From Arabidopsis thaliana (taxonomy: Eukaryota; Streptophyta; Magnoliopsida; Brassicales; Brassicaceae): a DNA stretch of 64,000 bases. Below, in pieces: positions 53,034-64,000 of this stretch. The position numbers and the translations under genes were made by a program. The stretch spans positions 6,634,101-6,698,100 of the forward strand of contig NC_003074.8 in NCBI RefSeq assembly GCF_000001735.4. Direction: 5' to 3'. Numbering within the stretch: the stretch's first letter is position 1; every line of letters starts with the position of its first letter. The notes beneath the pieces are model-generated. The model saw only the letters and a list, made by a program, of their open reading frames with translations, was not told where the DNA came from and did not search any database.

Positions 53034-53123
53034 ATGGCTGCTCGTGTCGAGGCGGCAGCAACACACTTGTCGTCTCTCCCTGTAGCTTCTCTGGAGTTTT
53101 CGCAGTCACGAATCTTGTTTTGA
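53034..53123 (+). CDS. Upstream ORF in the probable ABF4 leader (29 codons)
   Basis: An ATG at 53034 opens a short frame (MAARVEAAATHL...) ending in TGA at 53121-53123, just before the likely leader intron donor at 53137. If the ABF4 transcript starts upstream of 53034, ribosomes would meet this first. The context AAAATGG is good (A at -3, G at +4). Whether it is translated or conserved is unknown, and the transcription start is not visible. Confidence 0.4.
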   Translation: MAARVEAAATHLSSLPVASLEFSQSRILF

Positions 53124-53136
53124 AGAAATTAATTTG

Positions 53137-53785
53137 GTAAAACATATTTTCGAGCTCCTTTCTCTTTTATTATCCGTTTTCTGACTTCTGGATCTGTCTT
53201 TGTCGGATCATCCAATTTTTTTGTTGTCTTTCCTCTGTTTCGTTTATGAATCATGATGATGTACATGTTGTAACTGAAGTAACTTTTGGTTATCAAATTA
53301 GAGTTAAAGAGAGAATTTTTACGAGATATTTGTTATAAATTTATCGATTTGATTCTTGTTGCTATTAGGGTTTTGTCTATTTGATTCGATCGGGTTTTTT
53401 TTAAGAGAAATGGGTTGTGGAATCTGGAATAGATCCTTCTCATGCTTGTTGGGTTTTGCTGATTTTCTCGTTTTTGGTTTTATGAGTAAACTCTGTATCT
53501 GGTGTGAATTCGTTTTCCATCAAAAAAAGTCATCAAATTACGTTTTTTTATAAACATTATCCAAAGATCTGACCTTTATTGATTGACTTTACTGTGCTTT
53601 TACATTTGTTCGCACGCATTTATGTGGTTTGTCCAGTTTCACTTTAGTATTCTTTCTCTTATATGGATGTGAACATGCATTAGTGACACATAGTTCACTC
53701 CTTTTTATTTTCCTCGGAAGTTCTCTTTTTCATGGATTCTTAGCATTATGTAATATACACTCTAACTGCTTTACTTTGATTTTAG
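53137..53785 (+). other. Probable 5' UTR intron of ABF4
   Basis: The donor TTG|GTAAAA at 53137 and the acceptor TTGATTTTAG at 53785 bracket T-rich, stop-filled DNA. The following 70 bp lead to the ATG at 53856. A leader intron would explain the ATG-rich DNA between the promoter and the start codon. Inferred from splice-site shape. Confidence 0.55.
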
Positions 53786-53855
53786 AACAAGGGTTTTAGG
53801 GCTTGGATGCTTTGTTTTCATTGAAAAAGAAGTAGAAGGAGTGTATACAAGGATT

Positions 53856-55684
53856 ATGGGAACTCACATCAATTTCAACAACTTAGGAGGTGGTGGTCAT
53901 CCTGGAGGGGAAGGGAGTAGTAACCAGATGAAGCCAACGGGTAGTGTCATGCCCTTGGCTAGGCAGTCCTCGGTCTACTCCCTTACCTTTGATGAGTTAC
54001 AGAACACACTAGGTGGACCGGGAAAAGATTTCGGGTCGATGAACATGGATGAACTCCTGAAGAGCATATGGACTGCTGAGGAAGCTCAGGCCATGGCCAT
54101 GACTTCTGCGCCAGCTGCTACAGCGGTAGCGCAACCTGGTGCTGGTATCCCACCCCCAGGTGGGAATCTCCAGAGGCAAGGTTCGTTGACGTTGCCTAGA
54201 ACAATTAGTCAGAAGACTGTTGATGAGGTGTGGAAATGTTTGATCACCAAGGATGGTAATATGGAAGGTAGCAGCGGAGGCGGTGGTGAGTCGAATGTGC
54301 CTCCTGGAAGGCAACAGACTTTAGGGGAAATGACACTTGAAGAATTTCTGTTCCGTGCTGGGGTTGTAAGAGAAGATAACTGTGTTCAACAGATGGGTCA
54401 GGTCAACGGAAACAATAACAATGGGTTTTATGGTAACAGCACTGCTGCTGGCGGCTTAGGTTTTGGATTTGGTCAGCCAAATCAAAACAGCATAACATTC
54501 AATGGTACTAATGATTCTATGATCTTGAATCAGCCACCTGGTTTAGGGCTCAAAATGGGTGGAACAATGCAGCAGCAACAACAACAACAGCAGTTGCTTC
54601 AGCAGCAACAACAGCAGATGCAGCAGCTGAATCAGCCTCATCCACAGCAGCGGCTGCCTCAAACCATTTTTCCTAAACAAGCAAACGTAGCATTTTCTGC
54701 GCCTGTGAATATAACCAACAAGGGTTTTGCTGGGGCTGCAAATAATTCTATCAACAATAATAATGGATTAGCTAGTTACGGAGGAACCGGGGTCACTGTT
54801 GCAGCAACTTCTCCAGGAACAAGCAGCGCAGAAAATAATTCTTTATCACCAGTTCCGTATGTGCTTAATCGAGGACGAAGAAGCAATACAGGTCTAGAGA
54901 AGGTTATCGAGAGGAGGCAAAGGAGAATGATCAAGAATCGGGAATCAGCTGCTAGATCAAGAGCTCGAAAGCAGGTGAATATAAATCTAACTAAACTTAT
55001 CTAGTCCCTTTTGTTTGGTTTGACTATTATGGTCTTATATTTTGCAAGACTGCATTAAACAGAAACATAAAACCAGCAAAGATATCTTCTATCCCGAACC
55101 ACTTCTTGTATTATGAAAGATGCTTTATCTTCCATGTTTTTTAACTATCCACTAATTACAGGCTTATACATTGGAACTGGAAGCCGAAATTGAAAAGCTC
55201 AAGAAAACGAATCAAGAACTGCAGAAAAAACAGGTTTCTTTCTGTTTACAACCTCTCTGTGTGTTTTCTGTTTTCCCCTATCAGACTTTTAGAACTTGGC
55301 TCTGATCCTAGCTTCCCCTGTATTGCAGGCTGAAATGGTGGAAATGCAGAAGAATGAGGTAATTGTTTAAGAACTTTTCTTTTCATTGAGTTCATTCTGA
55401 AACCCTTGACCATACTTGATTAGGACCAACATCAGCAGCAAAAGACTAAACTTAAGTTGTAGCTCTGATAGTGTATGTTGGTCCTTATCAAGTATGTCCC
55501 CAACTGAAGCTCAAACCTGAGATAGCTTTCGAACATTTCGTGGTCTTGCTTCGTTTTGAATAGCCTTTTTGATTGTGTTGTTCACTAGTATTCTTTTCAA
55601 AATTAGCAGCTGAAAGAAACGTCGAAGCGACCGTGGGGCAGCAAAAGGCAATGCTTGAGAAGGACATTAACCGGACCATGGTGA
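53856..55684 (+). CDS. ABF4: ABF4/AREB2, ABA-responsive bZIP transcription factor
   Basis: A nuclear bZIP factor that binds ABRE (ACGTG) elements after phosphorylation by SnRK2 kinases and drives drought and salt responses. Exons 53856-54974, 55162-55233, 55329-55358 and 55610-55684 join to 431 aa; the start is MGTHINFNNL. Conserved phospho-domains: C1 SSVYSLTFDELQNTLGG, C2 GSLTLPRTISQKTVDEVW, C3 RQQTLGEMTLEEFLFRAG, and the C-terminal C4 (WGSKRQCLRRTLTGPW) with its RxxT site. A glutamine run (about residues 244-262) sits before the basic region RRQRRMIKNRESAARSRARK and a leucine zipper (LELEAEIEKLKKTNQELQ). The last intron holds a hairpin and an alternative 3' splice site at 55423 that would replace C4 with a 12-residue tail. 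Confidence 0.97.
55411..55496 (+). other. Near-perfect 22-bp hairpin in ABF4 intron 3
   Basis: Arms 55411-55432 and 55475-55496 pair at 21 of 22 positions (arm 1 CATACTTGATTAGGACCAAC..; arm 2 ATGTTGGTCCTTATCAAGTA..). The loop is 42 nt and contains the smaller palindrome AACTTAAGTT. Size and shape resemble a short pre-miRNA or a splice-regulating stem. Arm 1 spans the alternative acceptor TTGATTAG at 55423. Confidence 0.85.
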
Positions 55685-56141
55685 AGGATGAAGCAACAAG
55701 AACGGATGAACCAGACTCCTAGCTTGGGATTAATGTAATAGGATAGTGCTACCTGTACAGGAGATTAAGAGAAATTGAGTGAAAGATCTAGGTTACAGAG
55801 TAGGAGAGAGTTTTCATTATGAATAAATGACATTTTGTGCCCTGACCTTTGTTAGTTTAGGTTTAGATTATCCTCTGTTATTGACTTATTGTGCTTTCTG
55901 GTTGTTAGGGTTTCTAAAAGACATAGTTGTTTATATATATGTCTGACTTTGTATTCCGGATTTGGTTCTCTTGTGTCATTAACTTGGGTTTAGCCATTAT
56001 TACTTAAGAGTGGCAACGAAATCATTCTTGACTCTGGTTGGAAAACATATGTCATCTTTCAAAACTGCAATTAGAAAACAGTTAGGATGATCCTAAGTGA
56101 CAAATTTCTAGAAAAAATGTGACTAATTTGTCTCTGCTCAC
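55685..56141. other. Convergent spacer, ABF4 to receptor kinase
   Basis: About 460 bp made of the two facing 3' UTRs. An AATAAA-type signal lies near 55821 (GAATAAATGAC) for ABF4. No other feature is seen. Confidence 0.6.
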
Positions 56142-59110
56142 TCAAAAAGAGAGACCATTTGGTGGAGAGTGAGGGGAGCCAGTCTCAAGCAGAAAACTCC
56201 GGCTACAATGCGACCTTGAAGTAGTACTAGAGGAAGAAGCCAAGCCACGGATGTCTCCACTTTGGAACCCTGAGTCACCTCTCAGTGACCGTCCTTTGTT
56301 CTCTTCAACTGCCATTGCAAGCCCGAGATGCAACGGATCACAGCTTTCGTACAACAGCCTCAGAACTTGCTTGATTGATGGCCTAGCCACGCCTTCTTTC
56401 TCTGTGCACCATCTTACAACTGCCACTACTGTTTCAAGCTGTTCTCCATCTATGCAGTCTTTGATTCTCGGATCCACCAGATCTATGCGTCTTGATTCTG
56501 ATACCAGCAAAGGCTGAGACAGTTCTACCAGGTTCCTACCTTCATCAACCGCTCTTTTCCCAGTTATGATCTCTAGCAACACCACTCCGTAGCTGTACAC
56601 GTCGCTTTTCTCTGTTAGTTCATGTGTTACAACGTACTCTGGATCTACATAGCCTGAAATTCAGATTTCATGGTTTTAGATTTTGCTCAATATTTCAAGA
56701 GTAGTTAATTCCTTAGTATCCTGACCTGGAGTTCCGCGGATATCAGTATTAACAGGTTCAAAACAAATGGAGCCATCTCTAGAAGCATGTGCAAGGCCAA
56801 AATCTGCAAGCTGCACCACATAACCCCACACCCACAGGTCAATTCTTTAAGAGGTAAAACGAATTGATAAGTCAGTGACCAGTTGATGTGAAAGGATGCA
56901 GACGCACCTTAGCAACAAAGTGCTCGTCGAGTAATATATTGCTTGACTTAATGTCTCTGTGACAGAGGGGAGGGTCACAGTAGAAGTGAAGGTATTCCTG
57001 CAGGAAAGGAAGCATATCCAGTTAAGAACTAAGAACAGTAATAATAATATAAACCATAGACTAGAGTATCAGTTTTATGGAAATTTACCAGAGCATTAGC
57101 CACATCAATTGCGATTTTCATCCTTGATTCCCAACTTAGTGGAGATTTTTCCGTGGCTGCAGAGAGGAATAACAACGTTCAAGATTCTTAGTCAAGTCTA
57201 AAACAGAGGAATGCAATCTGAAAATCATGAGCATACAGTGTAGATGATCCTTCAGGCTCCCATTTTCCATATACTCGTAGACAAGGAACCTGTAATTCTC
57301 AGGTTAGATGAGCAAAGGGCAATCCACACAAATGGGGAGAAACGAAATGAAGGTCAACCGTAATCATTCACCTCTCGTTCTTCTTATTACAAAACCCTTT
57401 CAAAGCAACTAGGTGGCGGTGATGCAGCCTGGCGAGAAGCTCTATCTCTCTGCAAAATTCATCTTCAGCTTGTTCAGAGCTCTTGTTCATCTTTTTTACA
57501 GCTGCAACCAACCCATTACTGAACTCAGCTTTGTAAACAGTCCCAAAGCCCCCACGGCCAATCACCGCGTTGAAATCTTCAGTTGCTTTCCTTATCTCCT
57601 TGTAGCTGAATTTCCGAAAACCAAACGAATTACCTGAAAAATCAAAACCACACATTTGTTTTACATGGTCTAACATCCCTTGTTAGTGTACCATCAGAAG
57701 AACTCTTCACCTTCATGAATCATCGACCTTGGGCGGGGAGAAGGAGATGTCCTTGTTAGATTACAAGCGATGCTCTTGGAGTCATCAAGTTCTCGTTTTT
57801 TTCTTTGGATAAGAACTATTAGGACTACAACCATCACAAGAGCAAAAACTGTGACAGCAATCCCAATAGTCGGAACCATTGTCAAGTGATATGGATGGTG
57901 ACTTTTTAATGGAGACAAAACAAGATTATCGCTGCTTGGACTATCAGCTAACACTGGAGGAGAAGCTTCTGGACTCAGCGATGATGGAGACGAACCTGAG
58001 TAGATGTGTCAAGAAAGTCAGAAAAGAAAAGAAAGTCCAATCTTGATCTGATACTAAGAAGATTATACAGGACACACTAGTAATATATACAGGATCTGTC
58101 AAGCATCTTTCCCAATATAGAAACAATGATAAGATTCTACACTCCATGAATGGTATGTTGACAGAGAAAACAGTATATACCTGGAGTGGGGCTAAGCTCA
58201 GGCACATTAAAGAAGCAGCTAGCTAGTTCAAGAGCCGATGAATTGTCAACCCGGCTTGCTAACACAGCATAAGTTGCATCACGACAAGTACTCAGTTTGA
58301 TGCTATTATCAGCACCAACGAGGCTCCTAAGGTAGCTGATACTGGAATTCAAACAATTCCTGCATTGATCACCCGGAGGAAGCGGGAGTTTGCAGTTTCT
58401 GGAAACATCTCCAAAACTTGTGGAATGAAGCATTGGCGGTACAGTAGTCAGACCCTCACAATCATAGTTAACAAGAATCTTGGTCCCTAATCCACAGAAG
58501 ATGGTAGCATTTCTTGGGATTCCATAAAGCTCCATGGTTCTAGAGATAGTAGTGATACAGATTTCAGTCAAATCTGATGTAACTCCAAGATCAGCTGTGT
58601 AGTTTGCATAGCGGGCGACAGATATTGCAACGAAAGCATTCATGTAGCGGCAGCATTTAGCTCTCTCGGTGTTGTTCGAGCATACGGAAGCCACTAGAGT
58701 GAAGTTAGATGAAGTAAAGTCCAATGGACAACCTGTAAACACAATATATCACATAACTTTGCTTCAATTTTGCAATAGTTTCTTTCTCTCAATGAAAATC
58801 TCATCAAAGACTACGACTTTAAGCAACGAATTCACCACAAATTAGAACAAAGGAACACACAAAACACTTTAATGCACATCGAAATTCGCACAAAGCTTAA
58901 ACCTTTCAGAAAAAGCAAGATTAACAACAGTTCGTTTTCTCTTCTTTATCTAGTTACGAATCAAACCCATGGAAGAAGATTGTCAAGGAAGATTCTCAAA
59001 AGACTGATGTGGTGAGAGACAAAACCTGCTTCGGTGAGTAAAGGAAAGTACTGGAATCCAAGCAATGCGAAGAATGCGAGCAAGAGAGCTTGATTATAAA
59101 CCAACACCAT
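56142..59110 (-). CDS. Receptor-like protein kinase with Cys-rich ectodomain (At3g19300-like)
   Basis: Nine exons: 59110-59026, 58732-58181, 57995-57711, 57633-57372, 57289-57237, 57156-57089, 56997-56908, 56810-56726, 56653-56142, joined in phase to 663 aa. A signal peptide ([20 protein letters not shown]) is followed by a Cys-rich ectodomain of about 190 residues ([44 protein letters not shown]), the SPARK-type module. After a Ser/Pro spacer comes one membrane helix ([20 protein letters not shown]) and a complete kinase: [16 protein letters not shown] lysine, [11 protein letters not shown] catalytic loop, LADFGLA, and GTPGYVDPEY activation segment. The C-tail is Ser-rich. All catalytic residues are present, so it should be active. 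The ligand is unknown. An in-frame upstream Met at 59146 would add 12 residues before the signal peptide, so 59110 is preferred. Confidence 0.94.
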
Positions 59111-60159
59111 GGCCAAAGAACAGAGAGAGTCGTTAGGAGAGGTCAATGAGAAGTCGCCTGAAGAGAATATGACAGTGGAAGAAGGTCAGTGACAATGAGA
59201 TGGAGAGAGAAAGAGAGAGCCCCCAACTTTCTCTATTTCTTGATGAAACCCATTAAACCCCTGAATAATCCTTAAATTTGTCATTCTCTTATGTTTTTAC
59301 CCGAAAGTTCGTTGTAATAGTTTTAAGCACCCCCATACAAATAAAATTACTAATTTTCGTTCAATAAAACTTTTCATGTATAAACATAATCATTGCAGTG
59401 GTCGGTTTTTAAGTTTCTTTTTTTTTCTCTATCTTATCTCTTCACATGATTTGGTTCCACAAAGAATATTAACAACTCTTAGAAACAATAAGCCGCTATA
59501 TGTTTTCATCATAAAACACCTGTAAAATGTTAACATACGGCGGACACCTAAATGTCAAACTAGATGATAGTATGGAAGGAATATTAAAACTTCTCCAAAT
59601 ACTTTATCATATGGTTTTTCTCTCATGTGTGAGGTTAGTTTTATGATTGATTTGGACCGGCACAAAACGTATTTAATTTTCATAAGACTAAAGTACTTTA
59701 TAATTTTAGCTGGCATGCTAATTAACTTGATAGCATTTGATTACTTGATAATGATGACAGTCTCATGCAAGTTCTTCATTTTTTGGTTAAGTTTATTCTT
59801 TAAAATGGAATCAAAGAACCATTTCATGTAGGATGGCATGTTAACTTGTTAAGTATAATAATAAGAACAAACCATAAAGGAAAACGAGAAGCCAATAAAG
59901 AACTCTCTTCTATAGCTATTAATATCATCATTGTATCCTAGATACTCGCGATTCCTCATGTTATTTTTTGTTTGAAAAGATAAATTTAGATTTAAGTTTT
60001 TATTTACCGTTTTTTGTTGGTTGGTCAAAACAACTTGTAAATCACCCGTTCCAAGTCTTTTGGAGTTTTACCAAGTAGTTGCTTCTTCCCAAAGTCAAAA
60101 TCTTTGGGTTTTTATTCTTTTAAACTTCTTTATGGGATTTTGGTGCAAGAAAGAAGAAA
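59111..60159. promoter_or_regulatory. Divergent spacer, receptor kinase / PLC-like gene
   Basis: About 1 kb between two start codons. The left 120 bp is the GA-rich leader of the kinase gene; the rest is AT-rich promoter DNA for the PLC-like gene. A short ORF at 59625-59831 has random composition. I see no repeat or RNA gene. Confidence 0.5.
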
Positions 60160-62093
60160 ATGTTTCAGAGATTCACCTTCTTTCTAACAGCTCTTCTCAT
60201 TCCATGTATTCTAATTATCCTTAGCCCTTCATATGCCCTCAAGGTAACTTAATCTGAACAAATCTTTCTCAACATCATCAAGAATTGATCATAAATGAGT
60301 CTAACCTAAAAAAACCTAATGGATCGTCGGTTTCAAGAAAATTTACAAAACAAAAGTGTTGATCTTTGTGTTGATTGGTAGGAAGGAGAAACATGCATCG
60401 TGAGCAAGAATTGTGATCGGGGATTACACTGTGAATCGTGTCTCGCCAGCGATAGTTTCCGACCTAGATGCTCCCGAATGCAACCCATTAACCCGACCAC
60501 CAAGGTTTCTTGTTTATGTTCTTTTCATTTAGTCATTAATATTCTTAATATTTGTTGAATCTACTGATCATTATCTTTTCATGTTTTGTGTCAAAAGGTA
60601 AAAGGGTTGCCTTACAACAAGTACTCATGGTTAACAACCCACAATTCATTTGCTCGAATGGGTGCAAAATCAGGCACTGGCTCTATGATTCTTGCACCTT
60701 CCAACCAACAAGATTCAATCACAAGCCAACTCCTTGTAAATATTCTTCTTCATCATAATAAACCCATTTCAAAAGTTTTATTCTTTTGATAAACCCATTC
60801 CAAATGTTCCATTCTTTGATTTGATTCTTATGTTTACATTTTTTGGGTTATTACAGAATGGTGTTAGAGGGTTTATGCTTGACTTGTACGACTTCCAAAA
60901 CGATATATGGCTTTGCCATTCTTACGGTGGAAATTGTTTCAATTACACCGCATTCGTAAGTTCTATATAGATTCTTATAACTTGATCGGTCCAGTGTCGA
61001 AAATAGTTCTAATTAATTTGTTTTTTGGTTTGTATGTAGCAACCCGCGGTTAACATTTTAAAGGAGTTTCAAGTGTTTCTAGACAAGAACAAGGATGTTG
61101 TTGTAACGCTTATCCTCGAGGACTATGTGAAATCTCCTAATGGTTTAACCAGAGTGTTTGATGCATCCGGATTACGAAACTTCATGTTTCCGGTATCAAG
61201 AATGCCTAAAAACGGAGAAGATTGGCCTACTCTTGATGATATGATATGTCAGAACCAACGATTGCTTGTTTTCACGTCTAATCCTCAAAAAGAAGCGTCG
61301 GAGGGAATTGCGTTTATGTGGAGATACATGATAGAGAATCAATGTGAGTTCGTCTCCAAATATACTAATACATCATATTATGATAAGTTATTATAAATAT
61401 GAAATATTGATATAATGTTATGATTTTGTAGATGGAGATGGAGGGATGAAGGCTGGAGTGTGTACCAATAGACCGGAATCAGTTGCAATGGGAGATAGAT
61501 CAAGATCACTTATTCTAGTCAATTATTTTCCGGATACTGCAGATGTGATCGGATCTTGTAAGCAGAACTCTGCTCCTCTTCTTGACACCGTCAAAAACTG
61601 TCAAGAAGCCTCGGGAAAACGTTGGCCTAACTTCATTGCAGTCGATTTCTACAAGGTACGTTTTGGTGAGATTTGGATCCGGTTAATGTTAACATTTGTG
61701 TAATGTTCATGTATGTGTGTGGTGGTTTAGAGAAGCGATGGTGGAGGAGCTCCAAAAGCAGTGGATGTTGCAAACGGTCATGCAGTTTGCGGCTGCGAAG
61801 ATATAGCCGCTTGTAAAGTTAGTATTATATGATTATGTAGTACTCACTATGTGAGTTATGCTATTATATGTAATGAAAAATTGTTATTTAACGTTTTTGA
61901 CTTTGTGCAGGAGAACATGCCATATGGGACGTGTGAGAAGCAAGAAGAGAAGAAACCGGAATCAAACCTAATGATGATAGCAAAACTTACCGCGGAAGCG
62001 ACTAAAGGCTATGGCCACCCATCTACCAAACCGACCCTACTTGGGCTTTCTGTGTTTGTTGTAACCTTTGTCTCACTTCTCTCAACTTTTTGA
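60160..62093 (+). CDS. PLC-like phosphodiesterase, probably GPI-anchored (At3g19310-like)
   Basis: Eight exons: 60160-60243, 60382-60504, 60598-60735, 60857-60955, 61040-61343, 61432-61655, 61731-61817, 61911-62093, joined to 413 aa. The N-terminus is a signal peptide ([19 protein letters not shown]). A Cys-rich stretch follows ([18 protein letters not shown]), then a PI-PLC X-type TIM-barrel fold ([35 protein letters not shown]). The two histidines (in THNSF and LCHS) are about 50 residues apart, like the catalytic pair of bacterial PI-PLC. No Y or C2 domain of eukaryotic PLC is present. The C-terminus is a hydrophobic tail ([18 protein letters not shown]) after a small-residue region, typical of a GPI signal. 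The substrate is not known; it is probably an outer-surface protein. Confidence 0.94.
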
Positions 62094-62294
62094 CTCAAAT
62101 GATTTACTTTATACAAATGACAAAACTCTAATCTAACCATGTTCCGGTTCGCAAAGAACCAACGAAAACAAAATCTATTTTACTTGTATAGTAGTCACCT
62201 AAAATACACATACAAAAAGAAAATGCATTTATTCAATAAGGGGTACTTACAAATATCAACCATGTATATCATTTTAAAAACAACTTTGTTTTAG
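62094..62294. other. Convergent 3' UTR spacer, PLC-like / Pro-rich LRR
   Basis: 200 bp shared by the 3' UTRs of the two facing genes. It is AT-rich and I see nothing else in it. Confidence 0.5.
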
Positions 62295-63973
62295 CTAGAG
62301 ATTCCGAATCCGGTCTGGGTTAAGAGCATTGTAAGATACCGGTGGCGAAGCCTGACCGTCTGATCCTTCTTGATCCGGTTTAATCCGGTGGGGATCTTTG
62401 CCACAAGGGAGATAAAAGAAAGACTTAAAGTTAGGACAACTCTGTTTCCGCAAGAAAAACTTGGCGCATTCCCATGGTGTTCTTTGATTCGTAAGATCTA
62501 GAATACAATTCATACCCACATCAAGAATCTTCCTCTTGATGAGTGTTCGACATTTTGGACCGACCTGTGTGAAGTAATTGTACGAGAGAGAAAGGTTCTT
62601 GAGGGCTGAGAGCTCGCAGACAATCTCCGGTATAGTACCGTAGAAATTGTTTCTAGCCAAATTCAGCTGCTCCATCTTCTTTAGGCATCCGAAAGAGTAC
62701 GGAATCGGACCGGTTAACTGGTTTAACTCAACATCGAAAACCGTAGCTCGGTTAAGGTTCCCAATTTGGTACGGTAAGCAACCAGTTAACTTGTTATTCA
62801 AGAAAAGGACTTCTTGTAGGGACTTGATGTCACCAATGCTTCCCGGAATAGGACCTGTGAATCTGCATCACATCACATGTAATTCCCCCCAAAAAAATAA
62901 CTTTAGAACCTTAAAAATACAAGATACAATTCACAAATATCTCGTGACATCATAATACCAAACTTGAAATAAAAACAGAGTAAATAACTCTGTAATTTGA
63001 AACAGAGTAAATAATTCCCTGATAACAAAACGAGAATGAAAGTGTGGAGCTTTTGAGACCTGTTATTAGCGAATGTGAGGTAAAGAGCGGTGATCGATCC
63101 AAGATTTTCAGGGAGTCTCTGAACAAGATTGTTGTTGTTGATGAACAATACGTCGAGGTCTAGATTGAAAACCTGAGGAGGGACAGAACCGGAGAAAGAA
63201 TTGAATCTGAGATCGAGAAACGTGAGGTTCGTTGCTTTTAACACAGAGCTTGGGAACTCTCCAGAGAGCTTATTGTTGCTGAGATCAAGCTCGAAAAGGT
63301 ACTTCAATTTGCTGAAGTTTGGAACAGAGCCCACAAAATTGTTACTGTTTGCGTGAAAGATGGTGACTTCTTCTAACTTGTTGAGGAAGTTATCTAGCCG
63401 GAGTTTCTTGCCACCCAAGTTAAAATTGTTGAACTGAATGCTGGCAAGTGCGAGGTCGTTTGTTCCCGGTAACTTGGCGCACTCGAGTCCTATGTATTTG
63501 TCCTGAGCGCAAATGTCGGTGCCTACCCATGTTTTAAGTATGCTCTTTGGATCATCTTCGATTAGCGTCTGGAAATTCTTGATGACTGGATAAACTTTCT
63601 TTATTAATGGGCTTGAGAAATGTAGCGGCGGTGGCGGTGGAGGAGGAAGTGGCCGTGGTGGCGGTGGTGATGGTGTTATATAATGATGATAAGGAGGGGG
63701 AGGATAGTGTTCAGGCTCCGGAGATGGGGATGGAGGAGGGAGTGACTGTGGTGGCGGCGGGGGTGGTGGCGTTTGAGGAGGAGGAGGCAGCGGAAGATAG
63801 TCTTCTGGCTCCGGAGATGGCGCAGGAGAATTGTAATTGGTGCTATCACTGCCACCGCCGATGATGATTTCGAGAGATTTTCTGTAGGTGTTGTGGTTGT
63901 TTCCGGTGGCTAGAATTGAAAGAAAGTGAACAGACAGAATCAAGAAAATGGAAGGATAATAATTTGGGGCCAT
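62295..63973 (-). CDS. Proline-rich cell-wall LRR protein (At3g19320-like)
   Basis: Exons 63973-63060 and 62862-62295 join at phase 2 to 493 aa. There is a signal peptide (YYPSIFLILSVHFLSILA). An extensin-like block of about 75 residues follows (residues 50-122) with long proline runs and PSPEPEDY/SPEPEHY units that could be hydroxylated or cross-linked through Tyr. Then comes an N-cap (DPKSILKTWVGTDICA ... GLEC) and about ten leucine-rich repeats (LFELDLSNNKLSGEFPSSVL, LTGPIPYSFGCL, NLARNNFYGTIPEIVCELSA). A C-terminal Cys motif precedes the stop (NCILDL...CAKFFLRKQSCPNF). The order, Pro-rich block first and LRR second, is the reverse of classic LRX proteins. A cell-wall location is inferred. 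The last 27 bp of the window are its leader. Confidence 0.93.
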
Positions 63974-64000
63974 TGCTGATAGATTGATGAGAGCCTTGAG

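Overview
The window is nuclear DNA of a flowering plant. Genes are split into short exons by AT-rich GT..AG introns, intergenic DNA is AT-rich, and there are plant-only families (UPF0496, AREB/ABF bZIP, CYP707A). From the proteins I recognise it as Arabidopsis thaliana, or an almost identical relative, chromosome 3, about At3g19180 to At3g19320. That identification is from memory, not from a search. I rebuilt every gene model by joining exons so that reading frame and splice phase stay intact. The resulting lengths (ATG2 1892 aa, RAD54 910, LOH2 296, CYP707A4 468, FUT11 501, ABF4 431) agree with what I remember of these proteins.

Layout. 0-15 kb: 3' two thirds of PARC6 (+), a B3-domain protein (+), ATG2 (+). 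15-27 kb: a small plant-specific protein (-), RAD54 (-), and SCO2/CYO1 (+), which is divergent from RAD54 across 330 bp. 27-34 kb: a malectin-like/LRR secreted protein (-), tRNA-Arg(CCT) (+), a VID27-like protein (+) and a UPF0496 membrane protein (-). 34-35 kb: a decayed duplicate of the VID27-like gene's 3' end, split by a 699-bp non-autonomous hAT element. 35-42 kb: LOH2 ceramide synthase (-) and CYP707A4 ABA 8'-hydroxylase (-). 42-47 kb: a gene-poor 5-kb spacer. 47-56 kb: FUT11 fucosyltransferase (-), a spacer holding a solo LTR and a long inverted repeat, and ABF4/AREB2 (+). 56-64 kb: a receptor-like kinase (-), a GPI-anchored PLC-like protein (+) and a proline-rich LRR protein (-).

The genes do not form one pathway: chloroplast biogenesis (PARC6, SCO2), autophagy (ATG2), recombination (RAD54), sphingolipids (LOH2), ABA turnover and response (CYP707A4, ABF4), N-glycans (FUT11) and cell-surface proteins. 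I found no new multigene system. The best candidates for undescribed biology are non-coding: a near-perfect 22-bp hairpin in the last ABF4 intron that overlaps a usable alternative 3' splice site; a 100-bp inverted repeat at about 95% identity between FUT11 and ABF4; the hAT element with its 8-bp target duplication inside a gene fragment; and a G-box-containing GC-richer block in the spacer upstream of CYP707A4.
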